Origin: Acanthacorydalis orientalis
Lineage: Eukaryota; Arthropoda; Insecta; Megaloptera; Corydalidae
DNA: 64,000 nucleotides
Direction: 5' to 3'
NCBI GenBank assembly: GCA_034766995.1
Contig: CM068315.1
Span: forward strand, 37,548,818-37,612,817
Translations under genes and position numbers: made by a program
The notes under the pieces: model-generated
Databases searched by the model: none
Told to the model about the DNA's origin: nothing
The model's input: the letters and a program-made list of their open reading frames with translations, nothing else
Shown here: positions 38,190-51,973 of the stretch, one piece after another
Numbering within the stretch: position 1 is the first letter of the stretch
How the letters are laid out: each line of letters begins with the position of its first letter

Positions 38190-38520
38190 GGTGATAGAAG
38201 TAAACTGTAGACAACGCCACACCCTTTCTTGTCAGATCGTTGGATCCTGACACGTCTTCGAGCTGCGCTAGGCTAGATAAATGGCGGTACTCTGCTGAGA
38301 TTAAGGACCGCAGCTGCGAAAAGTCGACGCGCAAACGACACCGTCTCACCGTGTTTACATCGTATTATAATGTTTTTCCTGTTTGTTTTGCTAAAAACAC
38401 AGTTACTGAACGTATAAAGAATTTTACTAGAACACAAGTGTTGTACGTATCGAGAATTTTAATGATAGTTTCTATACAAGTCGGGTTGTACAGAATGCAA
38501 TTGTAACGATGAAATATTAA
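38190..38520. other. Higher-GC island of unknown function
   Basis: The patch from about 38205 to 38350 is clearly G+C-richer than its surroundings, with several CpG steps (gtcgacgcgcaaacgac) and the word aaatggcggt at 38278. A frame from 38240 to 38506 is open for 88 codons but starts with TTG and has no recognised domain. It may be a promoter or first exon, or an old repeat. Confidence 0.25.
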
Positions 38521-38841
38521 AAGCGTTTTGCGGTATTCAAGCTGTAGTGCAAATGGGGAAATGGTTACTTTCCCGTTGAATTCTAGATGTAATGATAAAA
38601 TATAAAATGGTTATGCTGAACGTTCATACATGGTTAAATCTGTACATTCATTCTAATTTTCAGACGAGTTCTATTTCTTAATGTAATAACATTGTGATAT
38701 TCTTAGCTTTTGTTGACATTCAATGATAATATTTGACGTTGAGAAATAGTTATTTTTTAAAATCACAAATTATTTTTTAACGTATTTTGAAAGTAGTGAC
38801 TGTTTACATATTCGTTTCAAACCAATATATTTATAAAGAAA

Positions 38842-39127
<286 letters not shown>

Positions 39128-39129
<2 letters not shown>

Positions 39130-39175
39130 AGGGTCATTTGATAAATATGATAAAAAAAAAGTTAAACGCCATTTT
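39128..39175 (-). mobile_element. Solo mariner end (lineage 3)
   Basis: The sequence agGGTCATTTGATAAATATG, followed by ataaa and agttaaac, matches the inverted right end of the mariner at 13986-14804 (GGGTCGTTTGATAAGTATG, with ttaaac further in). It abuts the (TA)n array. The match fades after about 45 bp and I cannot find the other end, so this is a truncated end or remnant. Confidence 0.55.
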
Positions 39176-40773
39176 AACAAACACACAAAATATGTTATAT
39201 TGACTATTTTGATGATTTTAAATAGCATGTTTGTTTGCATAAGGATCAAATTTTCGTCATTATATTCGTAACCATATCGATTTTTTAGAAGTATTTGAAA
39301 ACAAGACGACAAAATATACTTTTTAATACGGAAACAAATACTACAACTAATCAATACTTTACACTTTAAAAATAAACCACATCAATGAAGTAGTTAATCG
39401 ATAATGAGTCAAAATATTTTACTTATAAAGAATTGAATTTTCTTTTACTAAAATAAATTACTTTTTGTTACTATCATTAATCCATAACAAGTGACAACAA
39501 AAAATAATGATTTATCATTAGAATTACTCTTACTGAAGAATAATGTCAGGAAAAATGGTAAAAATAAACATATTAAATAAATGACAAGCAAATTGAAAAA
39601 CATTAATTTGTAAAACATAATTATTTTAGAAAAAACAACCTCAAATTCGTTTCTTTAGTATTTCTGTCTAGACATATAAATATGGTAAAACACATACAAA
39701 TGAATTATATTCAATCTCTATAATCATTTATAGTAAAAAAACGGACTGTAAATTATTTAAATTGATTGATATTACTTACTGTTTCCGTACAGAAATTCTA
39801 AACATGAAAATTACACTCTGCTCTAGATATCGTGGCGCCTCTATCCTTGAATAGGCACATCCTTTGTAACTCTGTCGATAACATACTTTGTTGTAATTTG
39901 TCAAATGGTAGTTGTAGAGATTATGTTGCGTCCTGTTATTCGAAGTTGAATTTATCAAAAGTCACGGATAAGAAAATATCGAACGAAAACTTTCTCCATT
40001 CACTACAACGTTTTACTAAATTTATATTCTTAATTAGGGTTTTATTTTATAAATGACATTCTCGTTTTTCTAGTTACTGTTTTTCTTTTTCAATATAAAT
40101 ATTTGTCACAAACTTATGTACTACTATAAATTTACACACACATTTTCATAAATGCACAGCTTTTTCAAAATAAAAAAGAACTCAATGAAACATTTACTCT
40201 GTCTTTTTTAAAATAAAAATCCAGAAAATAATACAAATTAATAAATCGCTTAAATTGTAAATGAATATCTTCTTACTTCAATTAAATAATAGAAATAAAT
40301 TGCACATTACATCGCATATATTAATTTTAATTTTTATAAAAAAACGTGTTAATACTACAATTTGAGTATAATAATTTTTTGAATCAAATGTATAAAACAG
40401 ATAAAAACCTCAGAAACATAAGGAGAAAAATATCAGTAAATATATTAGAAACAATTCACGATTTAAAGGGTTTTAAAACGTTATAAAATAAGATCCACTT
40501 GTATGTAATAATAAATATTTTTGAAAACTATTTCATAAGATGAATTACTTGAGAAATAACAATAAAATATAACATTTTTGAACATTGCTGCTAAGCACAA
40601 CTTTTATAATAAATGATTTCAGGATTCAATAAATATAAATATAATAAAAGAAACATAAAAGAATGCCATTAATTTGTATAAATATTATTTTAAATTTAAA
40701 AATATCGAAATATTGAAATACAAATTAAATATAAAGGTAAAATATTGTTTTGAAATATTAACATGTGTTGTTA

Positions 40774-41340
40774 TTAGGTTGGCAGGAAAATAATTACGGT
40801 TTTTGTTTTTATGAATTCTAACCTTATTTTTTTCAATGAAAATGTCATTTCATCGTATTCATATTAATTCCATTTTAAAGTTCATTTTTCGGTCCGTTTT
40901 GTTAATATCGACTTTGGTTTTATTATTAATTTTGCTTCAAATTGGGATATTGAATTAGAGATGGAAAGAAGCAAATAACACCATTTTTTGTATGACTCAA
41001 CAATGGATGAAAAAGCAGGAGAAAATTTTCGTAAACTAAACGATGCTTACGATGTAGGCACTGTTAAGAAATATACGGTGCAATGATTCTAAAAATTTCG
41101 CGCTAGGGACGAGAATCTTAAGATGAAGAAGATCGTGGGCGTCCTTTTTCAGCTCATAACGAACAACTGAAAACGTTAACTGAATCAAAACTAGGTACAA
41201 CAATTTGACAGCTTACACAAAACAACAGTAAGTCATCCAGTAATCCTAGACAGCTTAAAACAGCCAGAAAACTCAAAAAACAAAAAAGTTTGTGTGAATT
41301 TGAAAGCTTATACACTGCAATTATTTTTCTACCAACCTAA
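40774..41340 (+). mobile_element. Deletion-derivative mariner, lineage 2 copy 4
   Basis: The best-preserved ends of the five copies: TTAGGTTGGCAGGAAAATAA on the left and attatttttctaccaacctaa on the right, with TA duplications on both sides; 567 bp. The ATG at 40961 opens the transposase DNA-binding half, but frameshifts and stops follow (TGA replacing a Trp near 41090). The ERTVQW-like, DENL, QLKTLTES and TTI.QL blocks remain readable across frames. The catalytic domain is absent, and the same 3' junction is used as in the other copies. Confidence 0.92.
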
Positions 41341-42420
41341 TATATTGAAATAATAGTTTTTGTGATAAATTTTCAAGGTACGGTTTAAAATAGGGTACAT
41401 GGATAAATTAACATCTATTGGTACAAAAAATGTAATTTAAAACATTTAAATTTTTTTAAGTTGTTTTCTTTAGTTTAATTTTAAGTTACTATACTCAATT
41501 ATAATAGATTTCATTCCGTTCATATTTTCTGCAAGTGGCTCTAAATTATGTCTCTGCCCTAGAATAAAATCACCCTTATGAAATTAAAATGATTCGAATC
41601 TCCATATTTGCAAATAGTTAAAGAGAATATGATATAAATTTATCAAATAGAATAAAAAGAATATTTAATATTTTCTTTTATTAAAAAAATAAGTAATAAT
41701 TTGTTACTAAATATTTCTTCCAAGTGACACATTAAAAAATTAAAAATATCATATATTTTTCAATTAATACATCTTTAATGATAAATTATTTATAGAATCT
41801 ACTGTCTTCTTACATATTTACTTATTTTTAAACTGTGCTTAAATATTTCTTTTACAAAATTTCTTAAAAAAAATAAATTTGCACAACAAATTGAACAAAA
41901 TCTGTCGTACAACGTTTGAAAGACAAGTAGAAGATGAAGACATATATCAAGATAAAATACTTTCTAAATATGTATTAAATAAGGGAACTGTGCTGTGCTG
42001 TTGTGGGTTTTTCATAAAAAATAGTACAAAGGAAAGTAAAATTCGCAGAATAATATCATCATTTTGCTGAAGTGACAGGTCTGTGATATACCCTGATGTA
42101 TATGGCAGTGCATTTTAGGTAGAAAAAATGTAAAATTAACTTACGACGAAATATTGTTTACGACATAATATCAAAATATACAACATGTATCAACAGACTG
42201 ATGACAAGTGAGTCAGAACTAACGTTACTGAATTTATAGACTGGTACTCTATATATTTTTAAACAAAGATAAAATAACTAACGAGGTGTACGTTCAATTT
42301 TTATGATATACGATGAAGCTATAATATTATGATACAAAATATAAAGAAATTTTAATATTAGATTGAAAATTGACTGATAAGAATTAATATATAACTTACT
42401 TCAGTTTTATATCTGTTTGA

Positions 42421-42474
<54 letters not shown>

Positions 42475-43147
42475 CATATACATATATATATATTTCTACC
42501 ATATATAATACGTATATATATATATATATATGACACAATAATCGGTAATATTATTAATATGAAATATTTTAGAAAAATCTATCAATGCCCTACAAACTTC
42601 ATTATCGTTTAAGAAGTATCCTCCGCCAGATGAAATGTTTTTATACGATAAAGTATGTCTAATCATTGTTTCTAACGTATTTGAAAATAATAAACATAAA
42701 TAAGTATTGTAAATAATTAAATCGATTAATCCAACTGTTATACACTAAACACACATTCTACGTTAATGAACTAAAAATGATGTTATAATAAAAGTCACAT
42801 TACAAAAAGCTAATGAAGTGTAATGAATTTCACTTTACAATTTCATTCATTCAATGTTGTAGAAGTGGACAATCAATTATTAACACTACAAAAAATTTTG
42901 AACAGAAATAATTGTATCAAATTTATCAAATAAAATTGTTTCAGATTTGATCTTTCTCATAAAAAATATAAAATACGTAAAAAATATAAAGTTAAAATTT
43001 AAAATTATTTGAAAATTTACTAATTATTCACACAAAAAAATCAATAATCACCTGTTCAAATGTTTGAACATTTTTCAATAATTTATATAAACATCGAATA
43101 TGTAATTTTATACATATACGAATATATGTATATATATATATATATAA

Positions 43148-43193
<46 letters not shown>

Positions 43194-44187
43194 CATAAAT
43201 GTATAAACAAACTACTAATAGTTTTAAACTCTCTTAAACCGCAAGTAATCAATCAGTCAATCAAGGTAATCACTTTCTTGTTGATTTAAAAGGATTTACT
43301 TACATACATATATATATATATATATATAAGCAAAGATTTATTTAATTCACTACTGACGAATTCTCCATTGACATTTTGTCTTATAAGATTGATTTGCTTC
43401 AGTATTCAAAAGGGAAAAAAGAGATTCAACTCAAGAAGAACCGAATATATAGTATCCGTGCGTACGCACACAACACCGAAAATGTAATGAAACAAAAGAG
43501 AAAATCATTCAGGCGTAAATTTCGTGAATGGGGACGAAAAGATAGAGAAACACACACAAGATTGCTAGGAACCGGAAACGAACGGTAGTGGAAAGCATAG
43601 TTAATACTAACAGATAAAGAATATATGAACGGCGTATTTTCAATGATGTCAGTCCTGAGTTATATGTGTGGAAAATATTATTATTGAGTCAGTTTATTAG
43701 TTCAATTTATATACTTTGATTGTAGTGTTTTTCATTTGATTTTTATTAGATTATTTCGGGTTATTATAATGATTCTCTGTAATTAGTTATTATCTTAATA
43801 CCTTATAATAACAAATTAGTACATCTGTTTGTATACTTAACTTATTTTTTAACTGAGTTTTAAATAAGTTAAACAAGAGCCTAATTATTGAAAAGAGACT
43901 TTAAAAACATTATTAAATAATGTAATATTCGCTTAGTTACGAAAACACAACAGTATTACTTTTATTTCTTTACAATTTTGAAAATACTTTACTATCATGA
44001 AAGGCTAACTGTATATATATATATACACACATATAAATATAATTATTTTACTAGATACCTTTAAAAATATACGTTAGACCCAATTTCTTGTAAATCCTTC
44101 ATATAAAAGATACAAACATTTTTTCATGCTTCATACGCAATTCAAAATGTTGAATTTATAAATAATAGTAGAACATATTATTATATA

Positions 44188-44229
<42 letters not shown>

Positions 44230-44455
44230 GTATAATGTATGTCAAAAGAGTTCTTAGAAATGTATTTGTATGAAAACTCCATGAAATTATTATCAATTTT
44301 GAATAAACATTACTCAGAAATATAATGTGAATCAAAATATTTTTGCAATGAAAAATAAGCTGATACAAATGAATATAAAATAAATGCCATTAATTATTTA
44401 TTTTCTTTTTTTAGTATATATACTTTCACCATAGATAATAAATATATAAAAATTA

Positions 44456-44510
<55 letters not shown>

Positions 44511-45080
44511 ACAATTATTCTTAAGATTTCTGTAGAATTATACCACATGTGATGAAAATATTAGATGTTCTTTAATTCATATTAAATATTTTAAAATTGT
44601 CATGTTTTTAAATTATATTACATTTTATTCAATGACTTTTTGTTTGATTTGTTTCAAGAGAAAGCAAAAGAATTATTTGTACCATTTTTTAATAATTAAA
44701 GCATGAAAAATCCTATATAATTTAAAATGAAAATATATTAGTGAACTAATAATTGTTCAACTGTTTAAATTTAAGTATTGATTTAAAGTATATTCAATTA
44801 ATAACAAAAGATGATGTCATTAAATCTGTTTCTTTTTTTCAGGTGAGCAATAGATAAAGGTGTCTACATATCTTACACATTTGGTAAGACTAAAAGAATA
44901 TTATTTTTTCATACTAGTGTTATTTTCTTTAATATTAATTAATTTCAATACATTTATCGTTTTTAAATTTTCTTATAAAACAGATAAATTTTACTAAAAC
45001 AATAATTAAAATATTTTTACATTCTTCCATTCATACTAAAAATGACAAAAAATTTATACATAAAATCGCTTAAACTTCAC

Positions 45081-45131
<51 letters not shown>

Positions 45132-45185
45132 ATGTGTTTGTATATATATATATATATATATATATAACCATTCCTTGCATAAATC
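41341..45185. other. Long AT-rich non-coding stretch with microsatellites
   Basis: No gene is seen in 3.8 kb. Simple repeats lie at 42422-42530, 43123-43192, 43305-43328, 44012-44040, 44190-44227, 44459-44508 and 45083-45166. A 70-codon frame at 43376-43588 is rich in Lys and Arg with no recognised domain and starts from TTG. Confidence 0.65.
45083..45166. repeat. Compound (TA)n-(TG)n-(TA)n microsatellite
   Basis: Two TA runs flank a short TG run. The array ends 20 bp before the hAT MITE at 45186. Confidence 0.95.
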
Positions 45186-45324
45186 CAGTGTCGTGTTATA
45201 AATTCATGGGGCCCATGTACAGTGTTGTACTACAATAATGAGTTTATAAAAGATTGGTTTTGGGCCCCTTTATTGGCGGGGGTTCAGGCAATTGGTCTTT
45301 TGTTCATAGGATAACACGCCACTG
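45186..45324. mobile_element. Small hAT-type MITE, 139 bp
   Basis: The left end CAGTGTCGTGTTAT and the right end (inverse of CAGTGGCGTGTTAT) match at 13 of 14 positions. CAGTGGCG is a common hAT terminus. Flanking octamers are cataaatc and catacatt (6 of 8 identical), consistent with an aged 8-bp duplication. The interior has G+C-rich words (ggggcccatg, gggcccc, ggcgggggttc) unlike its surroundings and no coding capacity. Confidence 0.8.
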
Positions 45325-45573
45325 CATACATTTCATAAGAAATTAAGTAAAATTATCAATTAATCAAATTTAAATTAACATATATTTTTTTATAAACTTG
45401 TATATATATATATATATATTGTATTTATTATTTGTATTTAAAAGAACACTAAATTCACTATGGCAGTACAAAAATTAAAAAACGTATAATATTAATTAAA
45501 TTGCTTGTAAACTAATTCTTTATTTTTACCTTAAACTTAGAATTATTTATTTTCCATTGTTCTCTTAAATTTC

Positions 45574-45654
<81 letters not shown>

Positions 45655-46232
45655 TTTATCAACTTTTACACTGATGAAATGTACTTCCACAAATATATTA
45701 TTTTTTCATCTTACAAGAACACCAAATATTTCCGAATAAAAATATATTAAATAAATTATTGTTTTTTATTTTTTATTGTCGAGAGCGACAAAGTACAGAA
45801 AAAAATATCTTTGAGAGTAAACCATAGTCTTTAGTATTAAAATATGACACTGACTAAAAATGTAAGCTAAATGTATGTCTTATTTAATACTTAAATTAAG
45901 ACTTTATCAATAAATTAGTATTTATCAAATTTACACTGAAAATAATAATTTCATCGTTCAAAAAAAAGTAACTCATAAGTGTATTATCAATAATGAGAAA
46001 TAAATTAATAGTAATTACGGATGTAAAATAATAAAAGTATTAACTTATATTAAGGATTAGTTGCATTTCTCAGCAATGACTAAAATAGCATCAGTGTTGA
46101 ATTCGTTACTTAATAATAGATTTTAGAAACGTGTTCTCTGCAAAATTGAACATATGCTATCTCAACATTTACCTTGATGAATTGAATATAACCACGAACC
46201 ATCTCATTTTATATGCACGTGTACGTATCTAT

Positions 46233-46294
<62 letters not shown>

Positions 46295-46580
46295 CCATAA
46301 TACATAGTTAGACTGTACCCATATGTATACTCGCACATACATAAGTAGAGTGAGAGCGGATTCAAATATACCAGAATTCGATCAATAGGTAAACACTATC
46401 TTATTTTCTACATTCATCGTATGTTAGTGTTCGGAATGTAGAAACATTTTCCTAAATGTTTATATATAATGTATAAAATACTTGTTAGTACATAGTTCAA
46501 TGACTTCCTAAACGTATTAAAGAAAGGTTTATTTCTATTACAGTTTACACATTACTAAAATATAATATGTAATGAATATA

Positions 46581-46634
<54 letters not shown>

Positions 46635-47207
46635 GTATATATATATATAGAGTAATATACTATTAGTTTGTTGCTTGTACAATAGAAATTTACAAAAAAA
46701 AATTAATAATTATTTATTGTCCACAAACATTTTCATCACATCTGCAAACAAAGATGATTATTAGATTATTATAAGATAACAGTTATAAATTTTAATATTA
46801 GTACAGAACTATTAAAAATCTTGAATTAAAAAATTTTATTCAATTTGTCACATGCATTTTCATGTACATAATACCATCTCCACATAAAACAACACCACAT
46901 AATGGAGATATAAGTGTATAATTATGAAAAATAAGTTTTGGTGTTATATTGTAACATCGAGTTTCTCATGTTTTGATATTTTGAGAAATTTCAAATTTGA
47001 ATTTATGCCACATTCGTCCTTTATATATATGCGTGTAAATATATTGTGTTTTTATTAAGTAAAAAATATAAAAATATGTAATTAAAATGGATTGTAAACT
47101 GCAATTATTACAATGTATGAAAATAATTAATCGGTTCTTACTTAATGAATTTCTAATTTTAGGTGTTGGTTGTTTATGTTTAATATTTAATGATGAAACT
47201 TTCAAAA

Positions 47208-47279
<72 letters not shown>
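45325..47279. other. AT-rich non-coding stretch with microsatellites
   Basis: No gene is seen. Simple repeats lie at 45399-45420, 45578-45650, 46230-46293, 46582-46651 and 47210-47279; the last is the insertion site of the mariner that follows. Confidence 0.65.
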
Positions 47280-47281
<2 letters not shown>

Positions 47282-47282
<1 letters not shown>

Positions 47283-48546
47283 GAGGTTGCATTGACAGCA
47301 GTTGATTTTTTGTATTTTTTGAGCATTTCAATAACAAAATGTGCGAATACATTAATCAACGTATTTGCCCTCGGAAGCTATAACTTTTCCCACTTTTCTG
47401 GCAGAAGTTGAATTCCGCGACAAATGAATGATCTGTCTTTTGAGGCAATCCATTCAGTAACCTAATTTTCGACTTCTCCGTAGTTATGGAAATGTATAAC
47501 TTCCAAGGCGTGTTGCACTAATCGAAACAGATAATAATCGCTTAGAGCCAGGTCCGGAGAATACCCTGGGTGCGGGAGAACATCCCAATCGAGCTCCATC
47601 AGTGTTTGTTTCACAGCTATAGAAACATGGAGCCGAGCGTTGTCATGGAGAAGAATCACTTTTCGACGATTTGATGCAATTGATGATTGATACGTTTTTG
47701 ATGATTCAAACGCTCCAATTGTTGTCGATAACATTCGGCGGCGATTGTTTCTCTAGATTTCAACAGCTCATAATACACGACACCCTCCATATCCCACCAA
47801 ATAGATCACATTGCTTTTTCACCGTGGATGTTTCACTTTCATGTTAACATTAAAGGTTAACCAAGATCGACCCATTATTTCTTTCATTTCGGGTTGTCGA
47901 AGTAGATCTATTTTTCATCACCAGTCACGATACGCCACAAGAAATTCTTCTTTTTATGCTTTACAAACAAATAAATCTAGATCTTTAAACGATAAGCAAT
48001 GGTATTTTTGGTCAATTCATGTGGCAGCCATCTCCTTTCTTTCTGGATCTTTCCCATTACTTGAAAAACATCGTAAAATGGTTGCTTTATCGACTTCGAG
48101 CTGTTAAGCTAATTCTTTGAGTGTTTGAGCAAGGATTCCTCTCAAAAGGGCTTGCAGTTGTTCATCTTCGAACTTTTTCGATTGATCTGGCCGTTGGTTG
48201 TCGTGAACGTCACAATCACCACTTTTAAAACGTTAAAACCAATTTCTATATACTGTTTCCGATGAAGCAGATTCACCATAAGTTTTTGCAAGTAATCGAT
48301 GACCTTCAGCTGCACTTTTTTTAAATCAAAGTAGTGAAGAAACACACATCGGAAAAACAACTTATCGCGTTCCATTTGAATTCGGTTATAGAAAAGCACT
48401 TGTGTAAACAAAGGATGGCTTCTGACGACTGAATTTTAGAAGGAAATGTGCACAGTTTAAAATTACATAAGAGAAATCTGTCACAGCTCACAGCATACGC
48501 ACTTAGAGTCATCTACACATGAACAGCGGCTTTCAATGCAACCTCC
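47282..48546 (-). mobile_element. Near-complete mauritiana-like mariner inserted in a (TA)n tract
   Basis: Terminal inverted repeats GGAGGTTGCATTGA lie at both ends, flanked by TA (47280-47281 and 48547-48548). Both outer flanks are (TA)n. The length of 1,265 bp is that of an intact mariner. The transposase reads on the minus strand and is broken only by small lesions, making this the best-preserved mariner in the window. It is of a different lineage from the others. Confidence 0.93.
47352..48375 (-). pseudogene. Mauritiana-like mariner transposase pseudogene
   Basis: The minus-strand ATG at 48375 starts MERDKLFFRCVFLHYFDLKK, the N-terminal helix-turn-helix of the mauritiana group. Later blocks, in more than one frame, are a WFQRFKSGD-like segment, KKFEDEQLQALL, a GDEK block with the first catalytic Asp followed by a stop in place of Trp, and DMEGVVYYELLKSRETIA. 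ILLHDNARLHVS carries the second Asp, and HPGYSPDLALSDYYLF the third, exactly 34 residues later. The C-terminus reads WIASKDRSFICRGIQLLPEKWEK and ends near 47352. The total is about 341 codons, against about 345 for the family. Catalytic Asp residues survive, but at least two stops and several frameshifts prevent a full product. Confidence 0.9.
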
Positions 48547-48840
48547 TATTATATATATATATATTTATATGTATATAAATACATATCTATATATATATAC
48601 ACATTTGTGTGTGTGTTGTGCCTGTGAAGAGATATGTAGTATATATTTTTAAGTGTTTCTAAAGATTTTAATTTGCTTTTTCAAGAAAAATGTTGTTTGT
48701 TAAAAGTTCGCAACAGACAGTTCGATATATTTGTAAGAACGAAATTCATCAGTTGTAGGATTTTAAATTATTTTCTTGAAACGTGATAGTAGAATACAGT
48801 GACATCTAAAGTACATTTAATTTTTGCACGATTCCATTAT
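48547..48840. other. Microsatellite and spacer
   Basis: Interrupted (TA)n at 48547-48600 with a short (TG)n; otherwise unremarkable. Confidence 0.6.
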
Positions 48841-49340
48841 GCCGAACATTATTTCGCTTTGACTGGAATATGATTATACAATTTTCAAAGAATTCACGTA
48901 TACTTATACTGAAAATTCTTTGTCTTGTACAACTTTCATCGTTCGACATTAAACGCGGGAGAGGACGAGGATTAAAGTGGCATTTGCTGTCATTCTTTGA
49001 GTGTCCAAACGTAGAAAACAGAATACAGTAAAATACTTCCTCCTACGAGTTTTAGTCTTCCTAGACTTAAATAATCCCCGAAATGCGACTTGTTTCGAAG
49101 CTTAAAACGCACAGTGGCAACATTAATGTATATTGTATTATTCACGGCGGTTCCTCAAACATAACGCAGACACTTCAGTCGATACGACAGAAGATCTTCG
49201 CAGATAAAATTGCAACTGCATAACTGATAAATGTGAGTCTATCTTTGTCTATCGCGTGCTACATTCCATCTGCAGCTCAAGTCATTTGTGAGAATCAAGA
49301 GTAATTACATAAGATTTTTTTCGTTTAGTACAATGGGATT
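48841..49340 (+). other. Higher-complexity island with promoter-like and donor-like signals
   Basis: This 500-bp patch is less A+T-rich than its neighbours and has no simple repeats. An arthropod-type initiator match (cttCAGTCG near 49170) lies about 60 bp upstream of a strong donor-like taaat|gtgagtc at 49232. No convincing coding frame lies between. It could be a promoter with a short untranslated first exon; nothing shows that it is used. Confidence 0.25.
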
Positions 49341-51140
49341 GAAAATGTGTGTTTATTTTAAATGAAAAGTGGCGAACCGAGTTCCTCAACATTGATGTTG
49401 CGCTTAAGATGAATTTACATTTTTTATTATTTTGAAAAATAAATCACGATTAAGAATGACTTAAAGATAATTTTATCAATTCACCCTTCATGATATTTAA
49501 TAAAATGTTTTAATAAAAATAATTATTCTATTTGTGTTTTTTAAAAACCATATGACAAAACTTCTTTGTCTTTCTTTTTTATTTTATTTTTTTCTCACTT
49601 AGCAAACAAAGAATATGATTAAAACATTTATTAACATGTTTTTGTTTACATACATGTGTTTTAAAATACAATTATAGCTGATGTAGTCATTCTATAATTA
49701 CTTCTGTCTTTAATAATTTATTGCTTTAATATCTGCTTGGATAAAATTGTTTTTTTTTTATATAATTAAAACTGATTTGTTTCTTACAGTAAGACATATT
49801 TGATCACATGCATTAATAGGTATTTTCACATTATTATAAATAAAATGATTTAATATTACCTATCGACCATATTAACCTAGAAGTAATAGCCACTATTTTT
49901 GTTATTTGATTTTTCCATAATTGAAATGCTTTTATATAAATAGCTAGAATTAAATGTCAATTTCTTCGTGCATTAAATCTGTAACTATTTGAGTTATTTA
50001 ATTTCGTGTCATATTTATGTACAATTCCATTTGATGTACAAACGTAGATAGTCAGTTATTATTATTATTATATCACACATTTATAATGCTATAAAAAGAA
50101 ATTCCGTGTGTCGTTTTTCGAACGACTCATTGTCAAAATTTATGACGTGAAATTTAATTTCGAAATGCTATATTTTACTGTACGAAAGTATCCATTTATA
50201 TGTTAGGATGGTCCAATAACTAAAATTGAAAATAACCTCTCGAATTCTTTTGAACTTTATGATCAATAAAACCGGATGCTTCCACTGTTTGAATGTTCAA
50301 TCGAAACAATAGCTTTTCCACACAATGAAATATTTTACGTCGCGAAAATTGATCGTCGCATCGTGATATTTCAATACATTTTATTTGTTCTAGTCGCAGT
50401 ATTTGTTGTACGTTTCCTATATACAAATACAATATTACATGTTTATGAAATCTTTATTTTTTTTAAAAAAAAACGTTTCCTCAAAACGATTCTAATGAAA
50501 ACATTTAGAATTTCTATTGACATTTCTGTATTTTGCATGTTAATTTGTTTCGAAAATTTATTGAAATAAAATATTTATGCCTATAAAATGCTACATCACT
50601 TTTATACAGATGGAACATTGTCAGTACGGTTTTAAAATAAAGTAGATAATTCTCATAAATAATCAAACATACTTTACTAATACAACTCTTGTGATATTTA
50701 CATTTATACAAACGTGTCAGTAATATGTATGTATAGATACATACATATTATATATATATATATATATAAACACATATGAATATAATATATATATATATAA
50801 TCTTTAACGATTGAAAATCCATGGAAAAAATCATAAAAAAATTCACAGAATTCCTTTGAAAACGATTGACTGCTTCAATTTTTCATACTTTTTTAGTACT
50901 TTGTTTAATATTTTATGTCACTTATTCATCGGTCTGTGTCTTTTTGTATTTTTTTGATTTTTAAAAAAATGTTATTCTTATTTTTCTGAAGTTTTTCCTT
51001 TTGAAATATTCCTGTTATATTACACTTTCGATCTTTTACTTTTATTACTGTCAATAAATCTAATTGGCTCCTACATCCACTTTGATATTATTTTTCGCTT
51101 TTAATGACTGTTAATATACATTTTTCACAGCTTATGTTCT

Positions 51141-51208
<68 letters not shown>

Positions 51209-51589
51209 GTATATATGAATATATATGATCATTGTGACAATATTATTTATTGAATATAAAACAAACTGTACAGATTTTTCTTCGAATTATATCAACATAA
51301 AACGAATTTTCTCATTTCGTTGCAAATAACTAGTGAAAAGTTGAATATTACAAAAATGATGGAATGAAAGAAATGTATAAAAAAATAACAAATCTGAATG
51401 AATACTGTTCTTTTTCTGTGAATACTGAATTTTTTATTTCATCCGTTTTTACAACTAATTGATATTCTTAATCGAGATAATTAAAAAGTTTTCAATCAAA
51501 ATATTTTTTTAAAAAAATAATTTCTTTTATGAACATCGAGATGATCTCAAATTTCAGTCTATTGTTAAAAAGTAGATGTTACTTGTTCG

Positions 51590-51663
<74 letters not shown>

Positions 51664-51973
51664 TCATATTGAAAGTTGATATAAACAATATAAAATATGA
51701 ATATGTATCAATACTATTATTTTATAGTGAAATTTTATTAATTTTATTATTTTATTTCATGTACATATAAAATAATTGGTATTAAAAAATTAAGTACTTA
51801 TTTAAATCGAATAAATATAAGTATTCAATTGGTTACCAACCTTAGGTATTATAATTTATTGTTAACAAAGGAATTTTCCATGATTTTCCTAAATTTTTTC
51901 ACATTTCTTGGATTTAGAGTAAAATTATTAGTGTTTTTATAGAAATTATTTTAATAATATTTAATATATATTA
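49341..51973. other. AT-rich non-coding stretch with microsatellites
   Basis: No gene is seen. Simple repeats lie at 50740-50800, 51145-51228 and 51594-51664. A mariner-end-like word ttaggatggtccaataac at 50204 has no detectable partner. Frames at 50220-50569 have no recognised domain. Confidence 0.6.

Noticed and set aside
38240..38506. 88-codon frame as a host gene
   Set aside because: It begins with TTG, not ATG, and has no recognised domain. The underlying GC island is kept as a separate observation.
41879..42070. 63-codon frame with a Cys cluster
   Set aside because: It starts with TTG, is short and shows no family signature; it is consistent with chance.
43376..43588. 70-codon Lys/Arg-rich frame
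   Set aside because: No ATG at the start, no domain, and A-rich composition explains the Lys content.
50204..50240. Mariner-like end ttaggatggtccaataac
   Set aside because: No partner end and no coding remnant could be found nearby; a single short resemblance is not enough.
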